From NCBI GenBank assembly GCA_031284105.1, contig JAITAN010000228.1:1-6326 (forward strand): a stretch of DNA of 6,326 bases. The letters run 5' to 3'. Origin of the DNA: Treponema sp. GTDB taxonomy: Bacteria > Spirochaetota > Spirochaetia > Treponematales > Breznakiellaceae. A model generated the notes under the pieces. That model was given only the letters and a program-made list of their open reading frames with translations. It was not told the origin of the DNA and did no database searches. How positions within the stretch are numbered: the stretch's first letter is position 1; the number at the start of each line of letters is the position of its first letter. Positions 1-5,106 of the stretch are shown piece by piece. A program made the translations under genes and the position numbers.

Positions 1-1
1 G

Positions 2-554
2 AGCGGGGCGAACACGACGGACTCAGGACATTCACCGCCCGCGGCGGAGAACCTGTTGAACCGGAAGTGTAGAGCGGGCGGGCCGGGAGAGAAGCGGGTG
101 TCCGGCATAACGTATCTGAAAACCGGCGGCGGCCGGCCGTATGTGACGGTGATACTCGATTTATGGGATCGCAGCGTGATAGGACGGGCGTTTTCGGAGG
201 ACGGGGAAGCCGGTCATGTATGCGATGCGCTTATGACGGCCCGCACAAACCGCAAGCCGAAGAGCGGTCTCCTCTTTCATTCGGATCGGGGAGTACGGTA
301 TTGCAGTAAAGAATTTCGAGACGCGCTGGCGGTGTGGTGTCCGCAAGTCAGACAGAGTATGAGCCGGAAAGGGAACTGTTGGGACAATGCCTGTGCGGAG
401 AGTTTTTTTTAAGACGTTAAAAGCGGAAGCGGATAAGGTGGAAGGGAGACACTCAAAAGAGGAGGTGAGGGTAGCGGTATGTGAGTATATAGAACCGTAT
501 TATAATAAGCGCCGAATGTCTACGGCGCTCGGCTATGCTGCACCTACCGCTTAA
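2..554 (+). pseudogene. IS3-family transposase OrfB (rve/DDE integrase core), 5'-truncated by window edge and frameshifted
   Basis: This is the C-terminal half of an IS3-family OrfB transposase, the DDE recombinase that cuts and joins the ends of its element. The frame is open from base 2. It reads an ENLLNR segment, then VSGITYL, ILDLWDRSVIG, LLFHSDRGV and the signature SMSRKGNCWDNACAESFF, then hits TAA at 410-412. Removing one T from the eight-T run at 403-410 restores the family-typical ESFFKTLK, and the frame then continues through GRHSKEEV, YIEPYYNKRR and LGYAAPTA to TAA at 552-554. The second catalytic Asp (codon 284-286) and the Glu (398-400) are present. The first, normally in W-x-x-D-I-T-Y, is Gly (GGC at 104-106), and the usual Trp before it is Arg. 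One frameshift plus one lost catalytic residue make it dead. The frameshift alone could be a homopolymer sequencing error, but the Asp loss could not. Confidence 0.93.
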
Positions 555-556
555 CC

Positions 557-587
557 TACTGTCCGTCACATCGGGGGAAGTCCAACA
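557..587 (+). repeat. Probable right terminal inverted repeat of the IS3-family element
   Basis: Two bases after the restored transposase stop lies TACTGTCCGTCACATC followed by GGGGGAAGTCCAACA. Read inward from the end it begins TGTTGGACTTCCCCC, which has the TG start and C-rich block usual for IS3-family ends. The left end is outside the window, so the repeat cannot be paired and a target duplication cannot be tested. The element boundary is therefore placed at about base 587 by pattern only. Confidence 0.55.
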
Positions 588-629
588 CTGAGTTTTTGGG
601 ATTAAGTCTTGTAAGCAATATTTGACCGC

Positions 630-860
630 CTAAAAAATTGGAAATGACATCAAATTGAATTTTGCTAAAAAACCGGAGTAATTTCCTTCTACATTTGTCG
701 AAAGCGACTCGTCCCTGTACAAATACTCGTCTTTGTACGCATAGCGGGCGAAGTAAAAGCTGAATCCTTTGTCATCTCCAGAACCGGTTTTACTCGTTCT
801 TCTTACATTGTCGTTGCTTTTGTTTTGCACCCATTCAAACTTTCCAAATTTATCATTCAT
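630..860 (-). CDS. Hypothetical protein, 76 aa, wedged between two insertion sequence relics
   Basis: I do not recognise this protein. The start ATG at 860-858 is preceded by GGAAGG (872-867) with a 6-base gap, a good ribosome binding site. This is preferred over the GTG at 899, which has no such site. The 76-residue product begins MNDKFGKFEWVQNK and is hydrophilic and rich in Asn, Asp, Lys and Ser, with an aromatic stretch (FSFYFARYAYKDEYLY) in the middle. It has no signal peptide or membrane helix. It ends in FNLMSFPIF 43 bases from the IS3 end, and its start lies about 50 bases from the IS5 relic, so it may be the surviving piece of a larger gene. The DNA is more AT-rich than the IS3 relic beside it. 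Being a real expressed gene is plausible but unproven. Confidence 0.45.
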   Translation of the reverse strand: MNDKFGKFEWVQNKSNDNVRRTSKTGSGDDKGFSFYFARYAYKDEYLYRDESLSTNVEGNYSGFLAKFNLMSFPIF

Positions 861-911
861 TAAAATCCTTCCATTAATGAGAAAGCGAAACATCCGCACG
901 AATCCATGCAG

Positions 912-927
912 CTAGGGCATGTTCTCA
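912..927 (+). repeat. IS5-relic terminal inverted repeat, distal (transposase 3') end
   Basis: CTAGGGCATGTTCTCA pairs as an imperfect inverted repeat with 1520-1535, with 11 of 16 positions identical and 10 of the first 12. The relic's TGA stop (927-925) lies inside it. CTAG is probably the target sequence, of which TA would be duplicated. Confidence 0.65.
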
Positions 928-1533
928 CACAACGCAAAGAGATACAAATACATACCGGTTAGATAAAAGCTGTAAACTGCACTCAATTTTGTCATAACGG
1001 GTGACAACTCCTCGAAATCTTTGAACCGCCGCAAAACCGCGATCCATCTCTTTCCGCCATTTATACTCTTCCATCTCATACTTCCATGGATGAACGCGGT
1101 TCCATGGCGCTACCGGATTAAAACCTCAACTCCTATGTCCCAATCTCGCTCGTATTCATAATCATCCGTGCATCGTTTTTTCAGCTCCATGCACGTCTGG
1201 ATGCGTTTCGACCATCGTTGAATCAAGAGAGCATACCTCGGATAAAAGTAATCTTTCCCCTCCTACGGCATTAAACACTCCTTCCAGCACACCTTGTTTC
1301 GCTCGACGGTTTAAGCTGGAGGACATGCCGATTTCCAAAGGTTTGAGGCAAAGTCCGCCACTTACAACCATTCTCACACCGGTAGATGAGTGTGTTAAGT
1401 ACGTTGCGATTGTCTATGGCGACATTTCCCCACGGTTTCGGCGGCGCTGATGCTATATCTCCAGACGGTGTTTCCCGGTTAGTTCCATACTTATTTTATC
1501 TATCTTTACCTCTCTTTCCTTTAAACACACCCT
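914..1533 (-). mobile_element. Internally deleted IS5-family insertion sequence, about 620 bp, both ends present
   Basis: The element is bounded by related ends in opposite orientation: CTAGGGCATGTT from 912 on the plus strand and CTAGGGTGTGTT from 1535 on the minus strand, matching at 10 of 12 bases. Each end sits in CTAG, consistent with the TA-type target duplication of IS5-family groups. Between them lies a minus-strand transposase pseudogene that fills the element, with its stop just inside the distal repeat, as is usual for compact IS5 elements. Intact relatives carry a transposase of about 265 codons. Here roughly 70 codons between the first and second catalytic blocks are absent, which explains the short length. 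It cannot transpose by itself, but retained ends leave open past mobilisation in trans. Confidence 0.75.
925..1488 (-). pseudogene. IS5-family transposase, decayed (internal deletion, stop codon, several frameshifts)
   Basis: The pieces read leftwards in order. ATG at 1488-1486 opens MELTGKHRLEI and then a TAG. In another frame come GNVAIDNRNVLN, then CENGCKWRTLPQTFGN. A shift near 1320 leads to NRRAKQGVLEGVFNAV and the first catalytic Asp in SLDSTMVETHPDVHGAEK, matching the LDSTSVKVHPDGTGALKK block of this family. After a deletion of roughly 70 codons, DDYEYERD corresponds to the second Asp block (family MDRAYEGD). A final shift near 1120 leads to GFNPVAPWNRVHPWKYEMEEY and the C-terminus, ending at TGA 927-925. 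The IS5 signature Y-x2-R-x3-E-x6-K reads YKWRKEMDRGFAAVQ here, so the catalytic Glu is Asp and the Lys is Gln. The gene is inactive. The family assignment rests on motif order and is strong. Confidence 0.85.
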
Positions 1534-1535
1534 AG
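1520..1535 (-). repeat. IS5-relic terminal inverted repeat, proximal (transposase 5') end
   Basis: Read on the minus strand this is CTAGGGTGTGTTTAAA, the partner of 912-927. It lies 32 bases before the transposase start codon. The short purine-rich leader between them (AAAGGAAAGAGAGGTAAA) could have held the ribosome binding site. Confidence 0.65.
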
Positions 1536-1807
1536 ACAATCATAATGGAAAATCTTGTTTTATCTTACGAGTGACCGATTTGAACGTTTTTAAGGCGGTG
1601 GGTCTCATCGTCGCTGATGAATCGGCATCCTCGGAGGGTATAACCCAATTTTTATCGCCATACTCAAACCAATAGCACCTCGTTGCAAAACACGCACGCG
1701 TGCTGAACAAGTGGGAAATTTCATCTGGAGAACGACACGACAAAGGCGCGTGTGTTTTACGGCATTGCCCGGCGATACCGGCGCAATGCCTTCCATGGTT
1801 ACAAGCA
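1536..1807. other. Gap between the IS5 relic and the AGCS gene; no gene I can support
   Basis: Two overlapping minus-strand open frames of 67 codons run through here, one opening with GTG at 1808 against the symporter stop and one with TTG/ATG near 1743. Neither has a convincing ribosome binding site or a recognisable motif. The pattern of several partly open frames on one strand could mean a decayed gene that once followed the symporter and was then invaded at CTAG, but nothing identifies it. The only clear structure is the hairpin at 1761-1790. Confidence 0.5.
1761..1790 (-). terminator. Strong hairpin just downstream of the AGCS gene, possible transcript end
   Basis: On the minus strand GGCATTGC, a bulged G and CCGG pair with CCGG and GCAATGCC across a five-base loop, giving 12 base pairs. 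It starts 18 bases after the symporter stop codon, where a terminator or 3'-end stabilising structure would sit. No U-run follows (the next bases are GTAAAACACACG), so it is not a standard intrinsic terminator. It could protect mRNA ends or act with Rho. Confidence 0.45.
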
Positions 1808-3181
1808 CTATCGCTTAATATCTTTAAGGTAGAACCGATCGCTTGAGAAATACTCTTTGGTAAGTTTTGCCACCAAAGGGCTTAATACCAGAATAGTGAT
1901 CATGTTCGGCAGGATTATCAAGGCGTTGGTAAGGTCGAGTACGGCGAGGATCGTTTCCAACCCGAAAGAAGCGCCCAGCATGATACTCATCACAAAGATG
2001 ATACGGGTAAACTTGGAAACAGTAGTATTGAAGAAAAATTCCACCAGTTTTTCACCGTACCAGATAACTGCGATGATGCTGGACACCGCGAAGAGGAAGA
2101 TAGAGATAGTAACAATGTAACCACCCGCACTGCCCAGTACCTTTTGGAAAGCCGCAGCCGGCATGGTAAAAGCCAAATCGGGTCCGATTTCTTTCCACAC
2201 GCCACTGGACAATACCACCAGTCCCGACATGGTACAAACAAGCCCATCGACAAAAACTTCAAACACGCCCCACAGCCCTTGGCGTACCGGGTGATCGGTA
2301 ACCGCAGCCGAATGGGCGATGGGCGCGGATCCCATGCCCGCCTCACAAGAATACGTAGCCCGGGCAAGTCCCATGCGAATAGCCTTAGAAACGCCCGCGC
2401 CTATGAAACCTCCGGTAGCGGCGGTTCCGGTAAAAGCCGACTTGAAAACAATGGTGAGACTGGGGAGGACATTCCCGATATAAACGAATATCACGGCAAG
2501 GGAACCTGCCAAATACAACAGGCACATGATGGGTACCATCTTGTCGGCTACCTTGGCGACCCGGATAAGCCCGCCTAACACTACGACGCCGACCAATACC
2601 ATCAGAACGAAGCCCGCCGCGTACTTGTTAACTCCCAAGACTTCGACGTTTTGGATGAGCGAGAGGGATTGAGTCGCGATAGAGGGCAGGTAGTATATCA
2701 CGGCGATGAAAGCTCCGGCTCGAGCCATGATTTTGCCCACGGACTTTATGGGAAAGCCCTTGATCATGTAGTAACCGGGACCACCGATATAATGGCCGTC
2801 GGAATTCCTTTCCCGGTAGTAAATCCCCAGTACCACCTCGGTGAATTTGGTGGCTCCGCCGATGAAAAAGATCACCCACATCCAAAAAAGGGCGCCGGGT
2901 CCGCCGAAAGCGATAGCCGCCGGCACGCCCGTAATATTGGAAGCGCCGATGGTGGAAGCCATTGCCGTAGCCGCAGCCTGAAAAGGACTTATCGTGCCTT
3001 CTCCCTTGCCTTTATCAAGTATCTTACCAAAAGTCTGTTTGATGATGTAAGGCAAATGTCGAATCTGAAAAAAATTAAGTCTAATGGTAAGGTATAACCC
3101 GCCTCCCACCAGCACAACCAAAAAGAGGACATTCCAGAAGAATCCTGAAATGGCACCCACCACCGAAAAGAAATGCTCCAT
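1808..3181 (-). CDS. AGCS-family sodium (or proton):amino acid symporter
   Basis: This is a 457-residue inner-membrane carrier of the alanine/glycine:cation symporter family, which takes up small neutral amino acids with Na+ or H+. The family order is clear: GLYLTIRLNFFQIRHLPY (about 28-45), GTISPFQAAATAMAS (62-76), the substrate and cation motif TIGASNITGV (77-86), FGGPGALFWMWV (92-103), GGPGYYMIKG (133-142), GGLIRVAKVADKMVPI (203-218) and the highly conserved CEAGMGSAPIAHSAAVTDHP (279-298). About ten to eleven hydrophobic helices run to a charged tail, and the length is normal. Two positions depart from the usual family sequence: GTGN is GASN (79-82), and NEAGMGSAP has Cys for Asn (279). 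Both are near the transport site and may mean a changed substrate. The start ATG at 3181 has AAGGAG at 3195-3190, spaced 8 bases; the upstream GTG at 3190 lies inside that site and is rejected. It is the second gene of a unit with the M20 enzyme, 87 bases downstream of it. Confidence 0.93.
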   Translation of the reverse strand: MEHFFSVVGAISGFFWNVLFLVVLVGGGLYLTIRLNFFQIRHLPYIIKQTFGKILDKGKGEGTISPFQAAATAMASTIGASNITGVPAAIAFGGPGALFWMWVIFFIGGATKFTEVVLGIYYRERNSDGHYIGGPGYYMIKGFPIKSVGKIMARAGAFIAVIYYLPSIATQSLSLIQNVEVLGVNKYAAGFVLMVLVGVVVLGGLIRVAKVADKMVPIMCLLYLAGSLAVIFVYIGNVLPSLTIVFKSAFTGTAATGGFIGAGVSKAIRMGLARATYSCEAGMGSAPIAHSAAVTDHPVRQGLWGVFEVFVDGLVCTMSGLVVLSSGVWKEIGPDLAFTMPAAAFQKVLGSAGGYIVTISIFLFAVSSIIAVIWYGEKLVEFFFNTTVSKFTRIIFVMSIMLGASFGLETILAVLDLTNALIILPNMITILVLSPLVAKLTKEYFSSDRFYLKDIKR

Positions 3182-3189
3182 ATCGCACA

Positions 3190-3195
3190 CTCCTT
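3190..3195 (-). promoter_or_regulatory. Ribosome binding site of the AGCS gene
   Basis: AAGGAG on the minus strand, 8 bases before ATG 3181. It decides the start, because the alternative in-frame GTG (3190-3188) begins within it. Confidence 0.75.
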
Positions 3196-3249
3196 ATGTA
3201 TGGAAATTTGCCTATAATGCCGCAACATCATCGGCAAACGCCGCTATTG

Positions 3250-3267
3250 TAAAGGCGCAAGCCTTTA
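3250..3267 (-). other. Small hairpin between the M20 and AGCS genes
   Basis: TAAAGGC and GCCTTTA form a 7-bp stem with a four-base loop, starting one base after the M20 stop codon. No U-tract follows on the minus strand, so full termination is unlikely. A role in tuning the relative amounts of the two products is a guess. A second weak stem (TGCCG/CGGCA) lies closer to the symporter start. Confidence 0.35.
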
Positions 3268-3268
3268 T

Positions 3269-4384
3269 TTACTCATCCAGTAAAGACCGGTAGATATCCA
3301 CCACTGCGGGGATAATCCCATCGTTAAAATCGAATCGTACCGTGTGAATGGGCGCCCGTCCTTCGCCCGTTCCTACCCCAAACATGGCTCCTGCGGTTCG
3401 TTTGGTAAACCATGCGAAATCTTCAGCCCCCCTGCTCGGCGTATCTACTTCCAACAGGGGCAATCCCAGCCTTTTCACGGCTCGGCGCACCTTATCGGCG
3501 CTTTCCTTGTGGTTGACGGTCGCGGGAACGGTGTCGTGAAAGGCAATATCGTATTCCAAGCCGTATTGCGCGGCTTGTTCCCTCGTCTTATCCTCAATCT
3601 TTCGCGTCAGTTCTTCCAATTCGCCGTCAAACTGACTGCGGAGGGTCAGCAGCAGGCGGCCTTCGCTTGCCGACATACCGAAGGCTTCCTGCCCCGCTTG
3701 TATCCCAATAACGGTACACATCACCAGCCCTTTGTACAATGCGGGATCCGTCAACTCAGAAATACTCCGTATGATCTCGGCGATGGCAAAACACGGGTTT
3801 CGCCCGTCTTCCGGCTGACTGGCATGGGCGGGAATACCTTTGAAGCTGATTGCCATGCCGATAGAGCCGCAGCAAGCGGTCCCGTCTATCACGGCGATAC
3901 AGTTTTCAGGCAGCCCCGGCACATTGTGATAAGAAAATACTTCGAAAATACCCGCTTCATCCATTAAGGGCGCGCACTCAACCGCGCCCTCGACGGTTTC
4001 TTCGGCATGTTGAAACACAAAATACACGTTTTTATCCGCGCCGTATTTGGCTACTTCAAGAGCAAAGGCAGCTAAACTGGCACTGTGTCCGTCATGCCCG
4101 CATTTATGGGCAACACCAGGGAACCGGGAGCCGTAGGGTAGATCAATGGTCTCGTCTATGGGAAGCGCGTCAAACTCCGCTCGAAAAGCCATGCCGGATC
4201 CGCCCTCGCCTGCCCTGTAAAGGGCGTAAAACCAGCGTCCCTTATCCACAATTTCAAGCGATGTATGTCTCTGCAAGAATTCCATCAAATGCCGTTTCGT
4301 CCATATTTCCTGCCCGGATAACTCCGGGTGCTGGTGCAGTTCGCGGCGCAACATTATAGCCAGATTCAAATGCTCTTTATCCAT
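3269..4384 (-). CDS. M20-family amidohydrolase (aminoacylase / N-acyl amino acid hydrolase-like metallopeptidase)
   Basis: This is a 371-residue, probably cytoplasmic, metal-dependent hydrolase of peptidase family M20 (the hippurate/IAA-amino acid hydrolase group), which cleaves N-acyl amino acids or related amides. It opens with RRELHQHPELSGQE (13-26), followed by FRAEFDALPIDE (67-78) and the metal site HKCGHDGH (93-100). Next come QHAEE with Glu128/Glu129, where the family usually has QPAEE, and HNVPGLP with His153. FKGIPAHASQPEDGRNP marks the dimerisation lid domain. GAEDFAWF and APIH with His347 close the catalytic domain. The expected ligand set Cys95, His97, Glu129, His153 and His347 is complete and there is no signal peptide. 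Start ATG 4384 has GAAGG (4396-4392) with a 7-base gap; the longer open frame to 4435 lacks such a site. It is the first gene of a unit with the AGCS symporter, suggesting uptake and hydrolysis of the same type of compound. The exact substrate cannot be told. Confidence 0.92.
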   Translation of the reverse strand: MDKEHLNLAIMLRRELHQHPELSGQEIWTKRHLMEFLQRHTSLEIVDKGRWFYALYRAGEGGSGMAFRAEFDALPIDETIDLPYGSRFPGVAHKCGHDGHSASLAAFALEVAKYGADKNVYFVFQHAEETVEGAVECAPLMDEAGIFEVFSYHNVPGLPENCIAVIDGTACCGSIGMAISFKGIPAHASQPEDGRNPCFAIAEIIRSISELTDPALYKGLVMCTVIGIQAGQEAFGMSASEGRLLLTLRSQFDGELEELTRKIEDKTREQAAQYGLEYDIAFHDTVPATVNHKESADKVRRAVKRLGLPLLEVDTPSRGAEDFAWFTKRTAGAMFGVGTGEGRAPIHTVRFDFNDGIIPAVVDIYRSLLDE

Positions 4385-4465
4385 TTCGTTACCTTCTTTC
4401 GATACATATATGCAGACGTTCGCCTCACATAGCATTCCGCCTGTAAACGTGTAAATTTATAATGT

Positions 4466-4494
4466 ATTGTACGTATATGCCGTATAAATTGCAA
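4466..4494 (-). promoter_or_regulatory. Candidate sigma70-type promoter for the M20-AGCS operon
   Basis: On the minus strand TTGCAA (4494-4489) is followed after exactly 17 bases by TACAAT (4471-4466), giving 4 of 6 and 5 of 6 matches to the -35 and -10 consensus. The predicted start of transcription near 4459 leaves a leader of about 75 bases before ATG 4384. The surrounding DNA is very AT-rich, so other -10-like sites (TATAAA in the tandem repeats at 4531-4557 and near 4455) are possible. Confidence 0.5.
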
Positions 4495-4530
4495 GAGCAT
4501 AATCACCCCAAACGGTACATAATTCACATA

Positions 4531-4557
4531 TTTATACAATTTATACAAATTATACAA
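4531..4557 (-). repeat. Three tandem 9-bp repeats (TTTATACAA on the plus strand) upstream of the M20 promoter
   Basis: On the plus strand TTTATACAA (4531-4539), TTTATACAA (4540-4548) and ATTATACAA (4549-4557) follow without a gap, with one mismatch, and then a run of A. On the minus strand this is TTGTATAA repeated every 9 bases, about 70-100 bases before the predicted transcription start. It could be an UP-like element, an array of operator half-sites or alternative -10 boxes. The repeats are certain; the function is inferred. Confidence 0.6.
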
Positions 4558-4560
4558 AAA

Positions 4561-4829
4561 AAATTCGCTTCTCCAGCGCCGCGCTCTCTAGGCGGGAAGG
4601 CAATTAAAGTTTTGCGGTGAGCAATCAAACTTTGCGGGAGTCAATTAAAGCTTTCTGCCGGCAATAATAGTTCGCAATTATCCCTTGACGTATACCCCGG
4701 CCGTATGGGTCACATTCACCCACTATTCGTACTTCCATTCCTTCTTTCTCCGGTTCGCTACCGCCGGCGCCCGCTCGTCCCCACCACCGGTTCAAGTCTC
4801 GCGTCCATCACGATGTTATTCTCTTTTCT
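4561..4829. other. Non-coding stretch between the two operons
   Basis: Apart from the 20-bp repeats (4592-4680), this region holds no gene I can support. A minus-strand frame with an ATG near 4727 preceded by AAAGAAGG runs to TGA at about 4634 and reads MEVRIVGECDPYGRGIRQG. It has only about 31 codons, runs through the repeats and matches nothing I know. The plus-strand open frames from about 4685 are Pro/Arg/Ser-rich products of GC-rich DNA without ribosome binding sites. Confidence 0.5.
4592..4680. repeat. Degenerate tandem repeat, unit about 20 bp, three to four copies
   Basis: Plus-strand units begin at 4601 (CAATTAAAGTTTTGCGG), 4622 (CAATCAAACTTTGCGGG) and 4642 (CAATTAAAGCTTTCTGCCG), with a partial fourth at 4662 (CAATAATAGTTCGC). 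A partial end of a preceding unit (GCGGGAAGG) lies at 4592-4600. The spacing is 21, 20 and 20 bases, close to two helical turns, which would put a repeated binding site on one face of the DNA. The copies are contiguous, so this is not a CRISPR array. It lies between the end of the decayed frame at 4830 and the M20 promoter. Confidence 0.6.
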
Positions 4830-5106
4830 CTACGGCGCCGACGCGCGGGCGATTACGACGATCAGGTCATGCCCGGTCGCCCCGTAATACTCCCGCAATG
4901 CCACATCACGGGGAAGGGTGCTGTAGCTTCCGCCTACCGCCGTCAAAAGGTATCATCGAGCCTCATATTCCTTATAACCGCGCCATCGCTTCCAGGTGTT
5001 TGTCTATCTGCGCGGAGCTTGTTTTTTCCCCGCCCCGCTTCATTACCGCCGGAGATTCAAGTCCGCGCTCATAGCTTGAAACGCTATCAATCGTCCAGGC
5101 GTTCAT
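4830..5106 (-). pseudogene. Unidentified decayed gene overlapping the DUF4405 stop (ATGA)
   Basis: I cannot name this product. Its ATG (5106-5104) overlaps the TGA of the DUF4405 gene by four bases, the arrangement of a translationally coupled next gene. The first frame gives 44 residues, starting MNAWTIDSVSSYERG and ending DKHLEAMARL, before TAA at 4974-4972. From about 4979 a second frame carries on as GYKEYEAR, a TGA, then YLLTAVGGSYSTLPRDVALR and EYYGATGHDLIVVIARASAP, ending at TAG 4832-4830. Both pieces have balanced, protein-like composition, unlike the low-complexity products of the other frames here. I infer one original protein of at least 90 residues broken by a frameshift near 4975 and a stop near 4952. 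The alternative is a real 44-residue ORF followed by chance open sequence. Confidence 0.45.

Noticed and set aside
1540..1808. Two 67-codon minus-strand frames as real genes
   Set aside because: They overlap each other, lack ribosome binding sites and show no recognisable motif. Kept only as a possible decayed gene.
2144..3097. Long plus-strand open frames inside the symporter gene
   Set aside because: They are antisense to a complete, strongly conserved AGCS gene, have charged low-complexity products and no start signals.
3250..3267. Intrinsic terminator separating the M20 and AGCS genes
   Set aside because: The stem is only 7 bp and no U-run follows on the operon strand; the two genes probably share a transcript.
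3344..3967. 207-codon plus-strand open frame
   Set aside because: It is antisense to the M20 gene, whose catalytic motifs are all intact; it has no family resemblance.
4592..4680. CRISPR array
   Set aside because: The 20-bp units follow each other directly with no unique spacers, have only three to four diverged copies, and there are no cas genes.
4740..4810. tRNA-like T-arm sequence GGTTCAAGTC near 4789
   Set aside because: The flanking bases do not form the 5-bp T stem, and no matching acceptor or anticodon arms are found upstream at the right distance on either strand.
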